From the NCBI RefSeq assembly GCF_000374305.1, contig NZ_KB894094.1, positions 665,077 through 729,076 of the forward strand: a DNA stretch of 64,000 nucleotides, given 5' to 3'. Below, in pieces: positions 28,798-39,103 of the stretch. The position numbers were made by a program, and so were the translations under genes. The DNA comes from Actinomadura flavalba DSM 45200 (lineage in GTDB: Bacteria > Actinomycetota > Actinomycetes > Streptosporangiales > Streptosporangiaceae). Positions within the stretch are counted from its first letter, which is position 1; each line of letters starts with the position of its first letter. The notes under the pieces were generated by a model, which saw only the letters and a list, made by a program, of their open reading frames with translations, did not search any database and was not told the origin of the DNA.

Positions 28798-30048
28798 ATG
28801 CCTGCCTCCACGCCAGCGACCACCTCGGACATCGACGTCATCGACCCCGGCGTCTACGAGCGGGGCGGCATCCCGCACGAGCAGTTCCGCCGGCTGCGCG
28901 ACCACGACCCCGTCCACTGGCACCGCGACCTGTACCCGGACGTCCCGGGCTTCTGGGCCGTCACCCGGCACGCCGACGTCATCGAGGTCTCCCGCAACCC
29001 GCAGCTCTACTCCAGCCACGTCCGCACGTCGATGTACGAGGAGTTCACCGACGACGAGATCGCCCTGTACGGCATGACGATGCTGTTCCAGGACCCGCCC
29101 GACCACACTCGGAACCGGGCGAAGGTGAACCGGGGCTTCACCCCGCGCATGATCAAGAAGCTGGAGGGGCATGTCCGCGACATCTGCAACGAGCTGATCG
29201 ACGACGTCGCCGAGCGCGGTAACGCCTGTTTCGTCGCGGACATCGCCGCCCCGCTGCCCGCCTACGTCATCTGCGAACTCATCGGCGCGCCCGTCACCGA
29301 CCGCGACCTCATCTGCGACTGGTCCAACCGCATCATCGGCTTCGCGGACCCCGAGCTGAACGGCGCGCAGGAGGCGGCCGCCCGGTTCGCCGGTGAGCTG
29401 ATGGCGTACGCGGCGCGGCTGGCCGAGGAGCGCACCGCCGACCCCCGCGACGACATCGCCACCGCGCTGCTCCAGCCGGACGAGAACGGCGACCGGCTGT
29501 CCGGTGAGGAGTTCCAGCTCTTCCTGCTGATGCTCGTCATCGCCGGGCACGAGACGACCCGCAACGGCTCGGCGGGCGGCATGCAGGCGTTCTTCGACCA
29601 CCCGGACCAGTGGGAGCGGCTGCGCGCCGACCGGTCCCTGCTGCGCACCGCCCCGGACGAGATCGTCCGCTGGACGAGCCCGATCAACCTGTTCCGCCGC
29701 ACCGCCCGCGCCGACACCGTGCTCGGCGGCCGGGAGATCAGGAAGGGCGACAAGGTCGTGCTGTTCTACGGCTCGGCCAACCGCGACGAACGCGCCATCG
29801 ACGACCCGTTCACCTTCGACGTCGGCCGCGACCCGAACCCGCACCTGGGCTTCGGCGGCGGCGGGCCCCACTTCTGCCTGGGCACCCATTTGGCACGGCT
29901 GGAGCTGGCCGTCCTGTTCGACACCCTGCTCGACCGGCTGCCCGACATCCGCCCGGCGGGCCCGGCCCGCCGGCTGCGGTCCAACTTCGTCAACGGCGTC
30001 AAGGAGCTGCGCGTGGAGTTCACGCCGTCCGCTCGGCACGGCACCTGA
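28798..30048 (+). CDS. Cytochrome P450 (CYP124/125-related)
   Basis: A 416-residue P450: FWAVTRHADVIEVSRNPQLYSS near the N-terminus, I-helix LVIAGHETTRNG, ExxR in PDEIVRW, heme loop HLGFGGGGPHFCLGTHLAR. This general type includes methyl-branched lipid and steroid side-chain hydroxylases (CYP124, CYP125, CYP142 relatives). Substrate preference cannot be assigned from motifs. AAGGA stands before the ATG at 28798; the 37 residues readable upstream cross the operator region and are discarded. It is 25 bp from a close paralogue, forming a P450 pair downstream of cyp125-fadA5. Confidence 0.9.
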   Translation: MPASTPATTSDIDVIDPGVYERGGIPHEQFRRLRDHDPVHWHRDLYPDVPGFWAVTRHADVIEVSRNPQLYSSHVRTSMYEEFTDDEIALYGMTMLFQDPPDHTRNRAKVNRGFTPRMIKKLEGHVRDICNELIDDVAERGNACFVADIAAPLPAYVICELIGAPVTDRDLICDWSNRIIGFADPELNGAQEAAARFAGELMAYAARLAEERTADPRDDIATALLQPDENGDRLSGEEFQLFLLMLVIAGHETTRNGSAGGMQAFFDHPDQWERLRADRSLLRTAPDEIVRWTSPINLFRRTARADTVLGGREIRKGDKVVLFYGSANRDERAIDDPFTFDVGRDPNPHLGFGGGGPHFCLGTHLARLELAVLFDTLLDRLPDIRPAGPARRLRSNFVNGVKELRVEFTPSARHGT

Positions 30049-30073
30049 CGCCCCGGCCCCGCGAGGAGGTCCC

Positions 30074-31306
<1,233 letters not shown>

Positions 31307-31334
31307 CGGGAGTGCTGCGTGGGCGAGGGCTGGC

Positions 31335-32627
31335 GTGACTGAGGCGGTCCAGACGTCCGACGGTCCCCTGCGCGTGGCGCTGCTCTCCTACCGGAGCAAG
31401 CCCCACTGCGGCGGCCAGGGCGTCTATCTGCGGCATCTGACCCGCGAGCTGAGCGATCTCGGTCACCGCGTGGAGGTCCTCTCCGGGCAGCCCTATCCCG
31501 AGCTGGACCGCGACGACATCGTCCTCACCAAGGTCCCCTCGCTGGACCTCTACCGCGACGAGGACCCCTTCCGCACGCCCGCGCGCGGCGAGTTCCGCGA
31601 CTGGATCGACGTGCTGGAGTTCGCCCACATGCGCACCGGCGGCTTCCCCGAGCCGCTGACGTTCAGCCTCCGCGTGCTGCGCGAGCTGCGGCGCCGCCGC
31701 CGCGACTTCGACGTCGTCCACGACAACCAGGTGCTCGGGTTCGGCAACCTCGGCATCGGCCGGCTCGGGCTGCCGCTCGTCACCAGCATCCACCACCCCA
31801 TCTCGGTCGACCGGCGCATCGAGCTGGAGGCCGCCGAAGGGCTCGGCCAGAAGCTCGGCAAGCGCCGCTGGTACGGGTTCGTCGGCATGCAGGCGCAGGT
31901 CGCGCGGCGGATCGGGCCGGTGCTGACGGTGTCCGGCTCGTCCAAGGTCGACATCGTCAAGGACTTCCGGGTCGACCCGCGCGACATCGAGATCCTGCCG
32001 CTCGGCGTCGACACGCAGATCTTCCACCCGCGCGGCGAGCGCGTCCCCGGCCGCATCGTCGCGATGGCCAGCGCCGACGCGCCCATCAAGGGCGTGGACG
32101 TGCTGCTGCGCGCCGTCGCCAAGGTCGCCACCGAGCGCGACGTGCACGTGGTCGTGGTCAGCAAGCCGCGCAAGGACGGCCCGATCGAACGGCTCATCCG
32201 CGAACTCGCCCTCGGCGACCGCGTCCGGTTCGTGTCCGGCGTCAGCGACGCGGAGCTGGGCGAGCTGCTCGCGTCCGCCGAGATCGCCGTCGTGCCGTCC
32301 CGGTACGAGGGGTTCTCGCTGCCCGCCGTCGAGCACATGGCGTCCGGGACTCCGCTGGTGGCGTCCCGCGCGGGCGCGCTGCCCGAGGTCGTCGGTGACG
32401 CGGCCGTCCTGGTGCCGCCCGGCGACGTCGAGGAACTCGCCACCGTCCTGCGGCGGCTGCACGACTCCCCCGCCGAGCGCGCCGAACGCGGCGCGGCGGG
32501 GCTCGCCCGGGTCCAGGAGCGGTACGCCTGGCGCGCGGTGGCGCAGGCCACCGTCGACCACTACCGCGCCGCCATCCGGCAGCGGGACTACCTGCGGCTC
32601 GCCGCCGCGAGCAGGCGCAAGGCATGA
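31335..32627 (+). CDS. Family 4 glycosyltransferase
   Basis: A 430-residue GT-B fold enzyme. The N-terminal acceptor domain begins RVALLSYRSKPHCGGQGVYLRHL, with the G-G-x-G-V-Y motif. The C-terminal domain has IKGVDVLLRA, SGVSDAELGELLASAEIAVVPS and RYEGFSLPAVEHMASG, holding the E-x7-E nucleotide-sugar site of GT4. No membrane span is visible. The GTG at 31335 follows a G-rich Shine-Dalgarno region. It is followed within 50 bp by a methyltransferase and a toroid-fold protein, a group that looks like one biosynthetic unit of unknown product. It follows the P450 by only 28 bp. Confidence 0.9.
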   Translation: MTEAVQTSDGPLRVALLSYRSKPHCGGQGVYLRHLTRELSDLGHRVEVLSGQPYPELDRDDIVLTKVPSLDLYRDEDPFRTPARGEFRDWIDVLEFAHMRTGGFPEPLTFSLRVLRELRRRRRDFDVVHDNQVLGFGNLGIGRLGLPLVTSIHHPISVDRRIELEAAEGLGQKLGKRRWYGFVGMQAQVARRIGPVLTVSGSSKVDIVKDFRVDPRDIEILPLGVDTQIFHPRGERVPGRIVAMASADAPIKGVDVLLRAVAKVATERDVHVVVVSKPRKDGPIERLIRELALGDRVRFVSGVSDAELGELLASAEIAVVPSRYEGFSLPAVEHMASGTPLVASRAGALPEVVGDAAVLVPPGDVEELATVLRRLHDSPAERAERGAAGLARVQERYAWRAVAQATVDHYRAAIRQRDYLRLAAASRRKA

Positions 32628-32670
32628 GGGACACCCGCGCGGGCGTCCCCAGTACGGAAGGAGCACGACC

Positions 32671-33432
32671 CTGCTGACCGTGGATTTCCAGCGGTTCCGC
32701 GTCACCCCCGGCGAACGCGTCATGGACATGGGATGCGGTGCCGGGCGGCACGCGTTCGAGCTGTACCGCAGGGGTGCCGACGTCGTCGCCTTCGACATGG
32801 ACGCCGACGAGCTGGCCGGTGTCGAGACGATGTTCGGGGCCATGCGGCTGGAGGGCGAGGTGCCCGAGGGCGGCAACGCCACGACCGTGCAGGGCGACGC
32901 GCTCGACCTGCCCTTCCCCGACGGCCACTTCGACAAGATCATCGCGTCGGAGGTGCTGGAGCACATCCCCGACGACATGCGCGCCATGCGCGAACTGCTG
33001 CGGGTGCTGCGGCCCGGCGGGCAGCTCGCCGTGACCGTCCCGGCGTGGCTGCCCGAGCGGCTGTGCTGGGCGCTGTCGGAGGACTACCACACCGCGCCCG
33101 GCGGGCACGTCCGCATTTACACGCGGGCCGAGCTGGAGGCCAAGCTCAAGTCGATCGGGTTCCGCGTCGGCGGGCACCACCACGCGCACGGGCTGCACGC
33201 GCCGTACTGGTGGATCAAGTGCGCGGTCGGGGTGGACAACGACAAGCACCCCCTCGCCAAGGCGTACCACCAGGTGCTGGTGTGGGACATCATGAAGCGG
33301 CCGCTGGCGACGCGCGTCGCGGAGCGCGTCATGAACCCGCTGATCGGCAAGAGCGTCGTGGTGTACTTCACCAAGCCCGGCTCCGCCGCCGAGTCCACCG
33401 CCCCCGTCCAGGAGACGGCGGATGCTGTCTGA
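32671..33432 (+). CDS. Class I SAM-dependent methyltransferase
   Basis: About 250 residues. The SAM site is VMDMGCGAGRHAFELYRRGADVVAFDMD (motif I D-M-G-C-G-x-G and the acidic end of strand 2), followed by GDALDLPFPDGHFDKIIASEVLEHI, as in UbiE-like enzymes. GGAAGGAG at 32656-32663 is ideally spaced for the CTG codons at 32671/32674, giving LLTVDFQRF. The first ordinary start in frame is GTG at 32680, which is too far from that Shine-Dalgarno. I extend to 32671 but the true start could be 32680. The stop overlaps the next gene by 11 bp. The substrate is unknown. Confidence 0.85.
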   Translation: MLTVDFQRFRVTPGERVMDMGCGAGRHAFELYRRGADVVAFDMDADELAGVETMFGAMRLEGEVPEGGNATTVQGDALDLPFPDGHFDKIIASEVLEHIPDDMRAMRELLRVLRPGGQLAVTVPAWLPERLCWALSEDYHTAPGGHVRIYTRAELEAKLKSIGFRVGGHHHAHGLHAPYWWIKCAVGVDNDKHPLAKAYHQVLVWDIMKRPLATRVAERVMNPLIGKSVVVYFTKPGSAAESTAPVQETADAV

Positions 33433-34549
33433 GATCGTGCCGCCGTCCGTGCCGGGCGTGCTGACCGCCGACGACGTCGTCGCCACGGCGCGCAGCATCG
33501 CCGCCCAGCAGGAACCGTCCGGAGCGATCCCGTGGTTCACGCCGACCGACGGCGTCCCCGGGCACGTCGACGCGTGGAACCACGTCGAGGCCGCGATGGC
33601 GCTCACCGTCGCGGGGCTGAACGACGCGGCCCGCCGCGCGTACACCTGGCTGGCCAGCGTGCAGCGCCCGGACGGGTCGTGGCCCGCCAAGTGGGTGCTC
33701 GGCAAGGTCACCGAGCCCGGCGGGGAGTCCAACCAGGCCGCCTACGTGGCGGTCGGGGTCTGGCACGAGCTGGAGATGACGGGCGACGAGGCGTTCGCCC
33801 GCGCCATGTGGCCGACCGTCCGGCGCGCGATCGAGTTCACGCTCGGGCTCCAGACGCGGCGCGGCGAGATCCTGTGGATCAGGCACGAGAACGGCGAGGC
33901 CGCCGATCACGCGCTGCTGACCGGGTGCTCGTCGATCTACCAGGCGCTGCGGTGCGCGGTCGCGCTCGCCGAGCGCATCGGGGAGCCCCGGCCGGACTGG
34001 GAGCTGGCCGCCGACCAGCTCGGCCACGTCGTCGCCGCGCACCCCGAGGCGTTCGCTGACAAGTCGCGCTTCTCGATGGACTGGTACTACCCGGTGCTCG
34101 GCGGCGCCCTGCGCGGCCCGGCCGCGACGGCGCGGTTCGCGCAGGGGTGGGAGACGTTCGTCGTGCCCGGCATCGGGTGCCGGTGCGTGTCGGACCAGCC
34201 GTGGGTGACGGCCGCCGAGAGCTGCGAGCTGGTGCTCGCGCTGGACGCCGCCGGCGACCGGGCGCGGGCGCTGGAGCTGTTCACGACGATCCAGCACCTG
34301 CGGCACGAGGACGGCTCGTACTGGACGGGCTGGCAGTTCGCGAACGAGCGGCACTTCCCGGGCGACCGTTCGACCTACACGGCCGCCGCCGTCGTGCTGG
34401 CCGCCGACGCGTTGCACGACGGTTCCCCGGGCGCCCGCCTCTTCAAGGAGATCGCGGGACGTCCGCTGGGCCCGTCCATCGCGGCGGACCCGGCGGCCTG
34501 CGGGTGTGAGCTGGGATTCGTCGCGAATCCGGTGCGCACACGGCTTTGA
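33422..34549 (+). CDS. Prenyltransferase/squalene-cyclase-like alpha-toroid protein
   Basis: A 375-residue protein with repeated helical hairpins such as AYTWLASVQRPDGSWPAKWV and LFTTIQHLRHEDGSYWTGWQ. The Q-x-x-D-G-S-W/Y pattern is that of the terpenoid-cyclase/prenyltransferase (alpha/alpha) toroid fold. The cyclase DxDD motif is not evident, so I would not call it a terpene cyclase. A glycan-active six-hairpin-like role is also conceivable, given the GT4 neighbour. The ATG at 33422 overlaps the methyltransferase stop, so the two are coupled. Function unknown. Confidence 0.8.
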   Translation: MLSEIVPPSVPGVLTADDVVATARSIAAQQEPSGAIPWFTPTDGVPGHVDAWNHVEAAMALTVAGLNDAARRAYTWLASVQRPDGSWPAKWVLGKVTEPGGESNQAAYVAVGVWHELEMTGDEAFARAMWPTVRRAIEFTLGLQTRRGEILWIRHENGEAADHALLTGCSSIYQALRCAVALAERIGEPRPDWELAADQLGHVVAAHPEAFADKSRFSMDWYYPVLGGALRGPAATARFAQGWETFVVPGIGCRCVSDQPWVTAAESCELVLALDAAGDRARALELFTTIQHLRHEDGSYWTGWQFANERHFPGDRSTYTAAAVVLAADALHDGSPGARLFKEIAGRPLGPSIAADPAACGCELGFVANPVRTRL

Positions 34550-34555
34550 CGGCGA

Positions 34556-34597
34556 GACGCGACGAGGGGGCGGCCCGGCGGCCGCCCCCTCGTCGCG

Positions 34598-34599
<2 letters not shown>
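34556..34599. terminator. Strong bidirectional terminator hairpin
   Basis: A 20-bp perfect stem, with arms GACGCGACGAGGGGGCGGCC and its complement, closes on a CGGC tetraloop between two convergent genes. It overlaps the stop codon of the minus-strand methyltransferase. Confidence 0.9.
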
Positions 34600-35287
<688 letters not shown>

Positions 35288-35352
35288 CTATCGCCTCCGG
35301 CGCGCACTCTAGCGAAGATCCACGACTGCTCCGCACCCTTGCCCCCAGAGAC

Positions 35353-35366
35353 TGGAACGTGTTCTA
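35353..35366. promoter_or_regulatory. KstR-type operator upstream of the ferredoxin
   Basis: TGGAACGTGTTCTA fits TnnAACnnGTTnnA. It lies 20 nt before the ferredoxin start, so a bound repressor would cover the transcription or translation start region. Confidence 0.75.
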
Positions 35367-35386
35367 CTTTCGGGGTGGAGAAGGCG

Positions 35387-35578
35387 ATGAGAGTGACCGT
35401 CGACCCCCTGGTCTGCGAGGCCAACGGCGTCTGCGTCGGACTGGCCCCCGAGGTGTTCGACCTCACCGACGAGGACGAGCTGGTGATCCTCGCCCCCGAC
35501 GTGCCCGCCGGGGAGGCCGACCGCGTCCGGCACGCCGTCCGGTCCTGCCCCAAGGCCGCGTTGAGCATCGAAGAGTAG
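35387..35578 (+). CDS. 3Fe-4S-type ferredoxin
   Basis: A 63-residue acidic ferredoxin. Cysteines at 10 and 16 (VCEANGVCVGLAPEVF) and 54 (RSCPKAAL) give the three-cysteine pattern of P450-associated 3Fe-4S ferredoxins; the fourth ligand position is occupied by a non-cysteine residue. It should carry electrons from a reductase to one or more of the P450s in the cluster, most simply CYP125. GGAGAAGG precedes the ATG at 35387. No ferredoxin reductase gene is present in the window. The zinc alcohol dehydrogenase gene follows after 36 bp and is probably co-transcribed. Confidence 0.92.
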   Translation: MRVTVDPLVCEANGVCVGLAPEVFDLTDEDELVILAPDVPAGEADRVRHAVRSCPKAALSIEE

Positions 35579-35614
35579 GCCCCGTCCCACCCCCTCACTG
35601 TGGAGGCTGAACCC

Positions 35615-36703
35615 ATGGCCCGTGCCGCCGTCCTGCACGCCGTCGGTGACAAGGAACTCGACCTGCGCGACGACGTCACCACCGTCGAACCCGGGCCCGA
35701 TCAGGTGAAGGTGCGGATCAGGGCGACGGGCGTCTGCCACTCCGACCTGTCCACGATGACGGGGGTGCTGCCGTCCGTGCCGCCGACCGTCGTCGGGCAC
35801 GAGGGGGCCGGGGTCGTCAGCGAGGTGGGCGCGCACGTGACGTCCGTCGCGCCGGGCGACCACGTCGTCGTCAACTGGACGCCCGACTGCGGCGCCTGCC
35901 CCGAGTGCCTGCGCGGCGAGCCGTACCTGTGCATGACGTTCATCGCGCGGTCGTTCGGCGAGCCCGCGTTCCGGCTCGGCGACGGCACCCCCGCCTACGG
36001 CATGGCCGGCACCGGCACGTGGACGGAGGAGGTCGTGCTCCCCTGGCAGGGCGTCATCAAGATCGACGACGACGTCCCGTTCGAGTACGCGGCGCTGCTC
36101 GGCTGCGGCATCCCCACCGGGGTCGGCGCCGTCGTCAACACCGCGAAGGTCGAGCCGGGCGCGCGGGTCGCGGTGATCGGCGCGGGCGGCGTCGGGCTGT
36201 CGGTGATCCAGGGGGCCCGGATCTCCGGCGCGGCCACGATCCTCGCCGTGGACCCCAACGAGGCCAAGCACCCGGTCGCCGAGCGGTTCGGCGCGACGCA
36301 CACGGCCACGCTCGACAGCCTGGAGGACACCAAGAACCTCCTCACCGCCGGGCAGGGCTTCGACTACGTCTTCGAGGTCGTCGGGAAGTCCGCCGCCATC
36401 GCGACGGCGTGGGGCGCGACGCGGCGCGGCGGCGACGTCATCGTCGTCGGGGCGGGCGCGGCCGACGACGCCTTCACCACCGACGCCTTCACGCTGCTGT
36501 TCGACGGCAAGTCGCTCAAGGCGTCCCTCTACGGCGGCTGCGACCTCAAACGCGACATCCCGCGCTTCGTGGACCTGTGGCGCGCGGGACGGCTCGACAT
36601 CGAGGGCCTCATCTCGCGCCGCATCGGCTTCGAGGAGATCAACGACGCGGTCGCGGCGCTGCGCGCGGGCGACGTGATCCGCCAGGTCGTGCTTTTCGAC
36701 TGA
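35615..36703 (+). CDS. Zinc-dependent alcohol dehydrogenase
   Basis: A 362-residue medium-chain dehydrogenase. The catalytic zinc site is in TGVCHSDLS and GHEGAGVVSEVG, the structural zinc cysteines in DCGACPECLRGEPYLC, and the Rossmann motif in VIGAGGVGLSVIQG. It belongs to the class that includes mycobacterial AdhD-like and NDMA-dependent enzymes. It follows a KstR-controlled ferredoxin, so oxidation of the side-chain alcohol produced by a P450 is plausible; CYP125 can also do this itself. The start is the ATG at 35615 behind GGAGG, not the GTG at 35600. Confidence 0.92.
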   Translation: MARAAVLHAVGDKELDLRDDVTTVEPGPDQVKVRIRATGVCHSDLSTMTGVLPSVPPTVVGHEGAGVVSEVGAHVTSVAPGDHVVVNWTPDCGACPECLRGEPYLCMTFIARSFGEPAFRLGDGTPAYGMAGTGTWTEEVVLPWQGVIKIDDDVPFEYAALLGCGIPTGVGAVVNTAKVEPGARVAVIGAGGVGLSVIQGARISGAATILAVDPNEAKHPVAERFGATHTATLDSLEDTKNLLTAGQGFDYVFEVVGKSAAIATAWGATRRGGDVIVVGAGAADDAFTTDAFTLLFDGKSLKASLYGGCDLKRDIPRFVDLWRAGRLDIEGLISRRIGFEEINDAVAALRAGDVIRQVVLFD

Positions 36704-36813
36704 GGACACTGTTTCCACCGGACACGCCCACTGTGTCCTGAAGAACACCGTCTCGGACCGTCCATCCGTGCTGCAATGGGACCTCTCACCACGAAGCGAT
36801 CTCGGGAGGACGG

Positions 36814-38622
36814 GTGCGCGGAGCGCGGGAGGCCGGAGCGGTGCTCGCGGCCGTCATGGTCACGCTGCCGCTGGCGGGCACCCCCGCCAGTGCCGGTGCC
36901 CCGGCCGCGCCCCGCATCCGCGACGTGCAGGGCGGCGGGCACGTCTCGCCGCTCGCCGGACGGCCCGTCGCGGGCGTGACCGGCGTCGTGACCGCCCGGG
37001 ACGGCACCGGGTTCTGGATGCAGGACCCGGCGCCCGACCGCGACGACGCCACCTCCGAGGCCGTGTTCGTGTTCGACCGCACGTCCGCGCGGGTCGCGGT
37101 GGGCGACGCCGTCCGGGTGGACGGGCGCGTCGGGGAGTACCGGGCCGGTCCGGGCGCCGCCGCGCACCTGTCCCGCACCGAGATCGACGCCACGGCCGTC
37201 GCCGTCACGGCGCGCGGGGTGCCGCTGCCGCCGCCCGTCGTGCTCGGCCCCGGCGGGCGCAAGGCGCCGCCCGCCGTCTCCCCCGGCCCCGCGCACGACG
37301 TGGAGCGCCGCGCATTCGACGTGAAGCGGAACGCCGTCGACTTCTACGAGTCGCTGGAGGGGATGCGGGTCCGCGTGGTGGACGCCGTCGCCGCCGGGCC
37401 GTCCCGGTGGGGCGAGGTGCCGGTGCTGCCCGCCGGGGGCGCGGGCACCCGCGACCGCACCGCGCGCGGCGGGCTGCTCCAGCGCGCCGGGACGCCCAGC
37501 CCCGAACGCGTCCTGCTGGACGACGCGCTCGCGCCGCTGCCCGCGATGAACGTCGGGGACCGGCTGCCCGGCGCCAACGACGGCGTCCTCGACTACGGCC
37601 GGGGCGACTTCCGGCTGCTGCTCACCGCCGCGCCGCGCCGCCAGGACGGCGGGCTGCCCCGCGAGACGGCCCGCGCGCAGCGGCCCGGGGAGCTGGCCAT
37701 CGCCACCCTCGACCTGGCGGGCCTGCATCCCGACACCCCGGCCGAGCGGCTGCTCGTCCTGGCCCGCGACATCGCCGAGGGACTGGCCGCGCCCGACCTG
37801 ATCACGATCGCCGGGCTTCAGGACAACAGCGGCCCGGCCGACGACGGCACCACCGAGGCCGACCAGTCCGCCGCCGAGCTGATCACCGCGATCAGCGCGG
37901 TGGGCGGGCCCGCCTACGACTGGCGGTCGATCGCGCCGCGCGACAACGCCGACGGCGGCGAGACCGGCGCCAACCCGCGCCTGGGGTTCCTGTTCCGCAC
38001 CGACCGGGGGCTGACGTTCGTGGACCGGCCCGGCGCCGCGAACGCGCCCGTCCGGGCGGTGCCCGCCGGGGGCGGGGTCCGGCTGTCGCACAGTCCCGGC
38101 CGGGTCGCGCCCGCCGACCCGGCGTGGCGGGAGACGCGCAAGCCCGTCGCGGGCGAGCTGACGTGGCGGGGCCGCCCGCTCATCGTCGTGGCGGGCCAGT
38201 GGTACCCGGCGATCACCGACGACCAGCCCGCGTTCGGGCGGCACCAGCCGCCCGCGCGGCCGAGCACGGCCCGGCGCGACGAGCAGGCCAGGGTGCTCGC
38301 CGGGTTCGTGAACTCGGTGCGCGCGGCGGACCGGAACGCGGCGGTGATCGTCGCGGGCGACCTCAACGAGCCGGGCGACGGCGGGCCCGTCAAGCGGCTG
38401 ACCGGGGAGACGGGGCTGCGCGATCTGACCGGCGAGGTGCCCGAGCCGCGCCGGTACACGTCGGTCGCCGGTGGCCACGCCCGCGCGCTCGACCACATCC
38501 TGGTGAGCCCGCCGCTCGCCGCGCGGCGGCACGAGACGGACATCGTGCACCGGACGGCCGAGTTCGCGGACCGGGCCGGAGAGCGTGATCCGGCGCTCGT
38601 CCGGATCGAGGCAGCGCCCTGA
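36814..38622 (+). CDS. Secreted endonuclease/exonuclease/phosphatase family protein
   Basis: A 602-residue protein from a GTG behind GGGAGG. It has a signal peptide (AGAVLAAVMVTLPLAGTPASA). An OB-like domain of about residues 40-130 (GVTGVVTARDGTGFWMQDP) is as in ExeM/YhcR-type extracellular nucleases. The C-terminal part, from about 300, is a DNase I-like fold with VIVAGDLNEPGDGG and ALDHILVSPP, holding the catalytic D-x-N and D-H. The usual first catalytic N/E positions are weak (IAGLQDNSGPADDG replaces the Q-E of typical members). It is probably exported and acts on extracellular DNA or phosphoesters. Confidence 0.85.
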   Translation: MRGAREAGAVLAAVMVTLPLAGTPASAGAPAAPRIRDVQGGGHVSPLAGRPVAGVTGVVTARDGTGFWMQDPAPDRDDATSEAVFVFDRTSARVAVGDAVRVDGRVGEYRAGPGAAAHLSRTEIDATAVAVTARGVPLPPPVVLGPGGRKAPPAVSPGPAHDVERRAFDVKRNAVDFYESLEGMRVRVVDAVAAGPSRWGEVPVLPAGGAGTRDRTARGGLLQRAGTPSPERVLLDDALAPLPAMNVGDRLPGANDGVLDYGRGDFRLLLTAAPRRQDGGLPRETARAQRPGELAIATLDLAGLHPDTPAERLLVLARDIAEGLAAPDLITIAGLQDNSGPADDGTTEADQSAAELITAISAVGGPAYDWRSIAPRDNADGGETGANPRLGFLFRTDRGLTFVDRPGAANAPVRAVPAGGGVRLSHSPGRVAPADPAWRETRKPVAGELTWRGRPLIVVAGQWYPAITDDQPAFGRHQPPARPSTARRDEQARVLAGFVNSVRAADRNAAVIVAGDLNEPGDGGPVKRLTGETGLRDLTGEVPEPRRYTSVAGGHARALDHILVSPPLAARRHETDIVHRTAEFADRAGERDPALVRIEAAP

Positions 38623-38656
38623 TCACCATCATTTCGGACGTTCCAGGCACGCTTTC

Positions 38657-38681
38657 GGAACGGTCCTGAAAGAGCTTCGTG
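38657..38681 (+). promoter_or_regulatory. Possible ECF-sigma promoter (GGAAC-N16-CGTG)
   Basis: GGAAC at 38657-38661 and CGTG at 38678-38681 are 16 bp apart, like SigE-type envelope-stress promoters of actinomycetes. They lie upstream of the small membrane protein, predicting a leader of about 50 nt. Confidence 0.35.
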
Positions 38682-38741
38682 TTTCTTCTGGATCTTGCGG
38701 GGGACCTCCGAGGCGTCATTGCCGCCACGAGAGGAGCACCC

Positions 38742-38936
38742 ATGGTGCGCCGTTACGGCTACGGGCGCCGGGGCATCGGCCTGGTCGGGCTGATCTACCT
38801 GCTCATCGGCCTGTTCGTCGCCTGGGACCGGGGTTACATCACGCCCGACCTGGTCAAGCGCGTCTTCAGCGCCATCCTCGCCGTCCTGCTGTGGTTCCTC
38901 ATCCTGCTGGGCGTCGACCTCCACATCGACCCGTGA
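38742..38936 (+). CDS. Small two-helix membrane protein
   Basis: A 64-residue protein with a basic N-terminus (VRRYGYGRRG) and two hydrophobic segments, IGLVGLIYLLIGLFVAW and FSAILAVLLWFLILLGV, separated by a short charged loop. The function is unknown; the family is common as a hypothetical inner-membrane protein in actinomycetes. The ATG at 38742 follows AGGAG at good spacing, so the longer frame from 38679 is rejected. A strong terminator follows directly, and a possible stress-sigma promoter precedes it, so it looks monocistronic. Confidence 0.8.
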   Translation: MVRRYGYGRRGIGLVGLIYLLIGLFVAWDRGYITPDLVKRVFSAILAVLLWFLILLGVDLHIDP

Positions 38937-38945
38937 CGCCCGGAA

Positions 38946-38979
38946 CGTGACGGCAGGGGCAGGATGCCCTGCCGTCACG
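38946..38979 (+). terminator. Hairpin terminator after the small membrane protein
   Basis: Perfect 13-bp arms CGTGACGGCAGGG and CCCTGCCGTCACG flank an 8-nt loop, starting 10 nt after the stop codon. It separates this gene from the cysteine-rich peptide. Confidence 0.85.
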
Positions 38980-39007
38980 GCCATAGTCCGGGGCGTGTGC
39001 GCGGCGT

Positions 39008-39013
39008 TACCGT
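39008..39013 (+). promoter_or_regulatory. Putative -10 (TACCGT) for a leaderless transcript
   Basis: TACCGT fits TAnnnT and ends 6 nt before the ATG at 39020. No Shine-Dalgarno lies between them. The same geometry appears before 17401, 44349 and 56463. Confidence 0.45.
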
Positions 39014-39019
39014 CCCGGC

Positions 39020-39097
39020 ATGGTCAAAGCATGTAGTTGCGGACACGGCGGCGGCTGCTCGTGCCCCAAGGGGTGCGGCTGCGGCTGCAACGGCTGA
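39020..39097 (+). CDS. 25-residue cysteine-rich, metallothionein-like peptide
   Basis: This 26-codon frame encodes a 25-residue peptide starting MVKACSCGHGGG and ending GCGCGCNG. It has seven cysteines (5, 7, 13, 15, 19, 21, 23), all arranged in C-x-C or C-x3-C patterns, one histidine, eight or more glycines and no aromatic or aliphatic core. Such composition fits a minimal Cu(I), Zn or Cd chelating peptide and is not expected from random G+C-rich sequence. It sits after a strong terminator and has a TAnnnT hexamer 6 nt upstream. Its stop lies 6 bp from that of the convergent D-cysteine desulfhydrase-type gene. I do not know a matching family. Confidence 0.65.
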   Translation: MVKACSCGHGGGCSCPKGCGCGCNG

Positions 39098-39103
39098 CGC
39101 CGC

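Noticed and set aside
33422..34549. Terpene (squalene-hopene) cyclase
   Set aside because: The toroid repeats are present but no DxDD-type catalytic motif could be seen, and the length is about half that of a class II cyclase.
36705..36742. Terminator after the alcohol dehydrogenase
   Set aside because: AGGACAC/GTGTCCT arms are only 7 bp with a loop of more than 20 nt.
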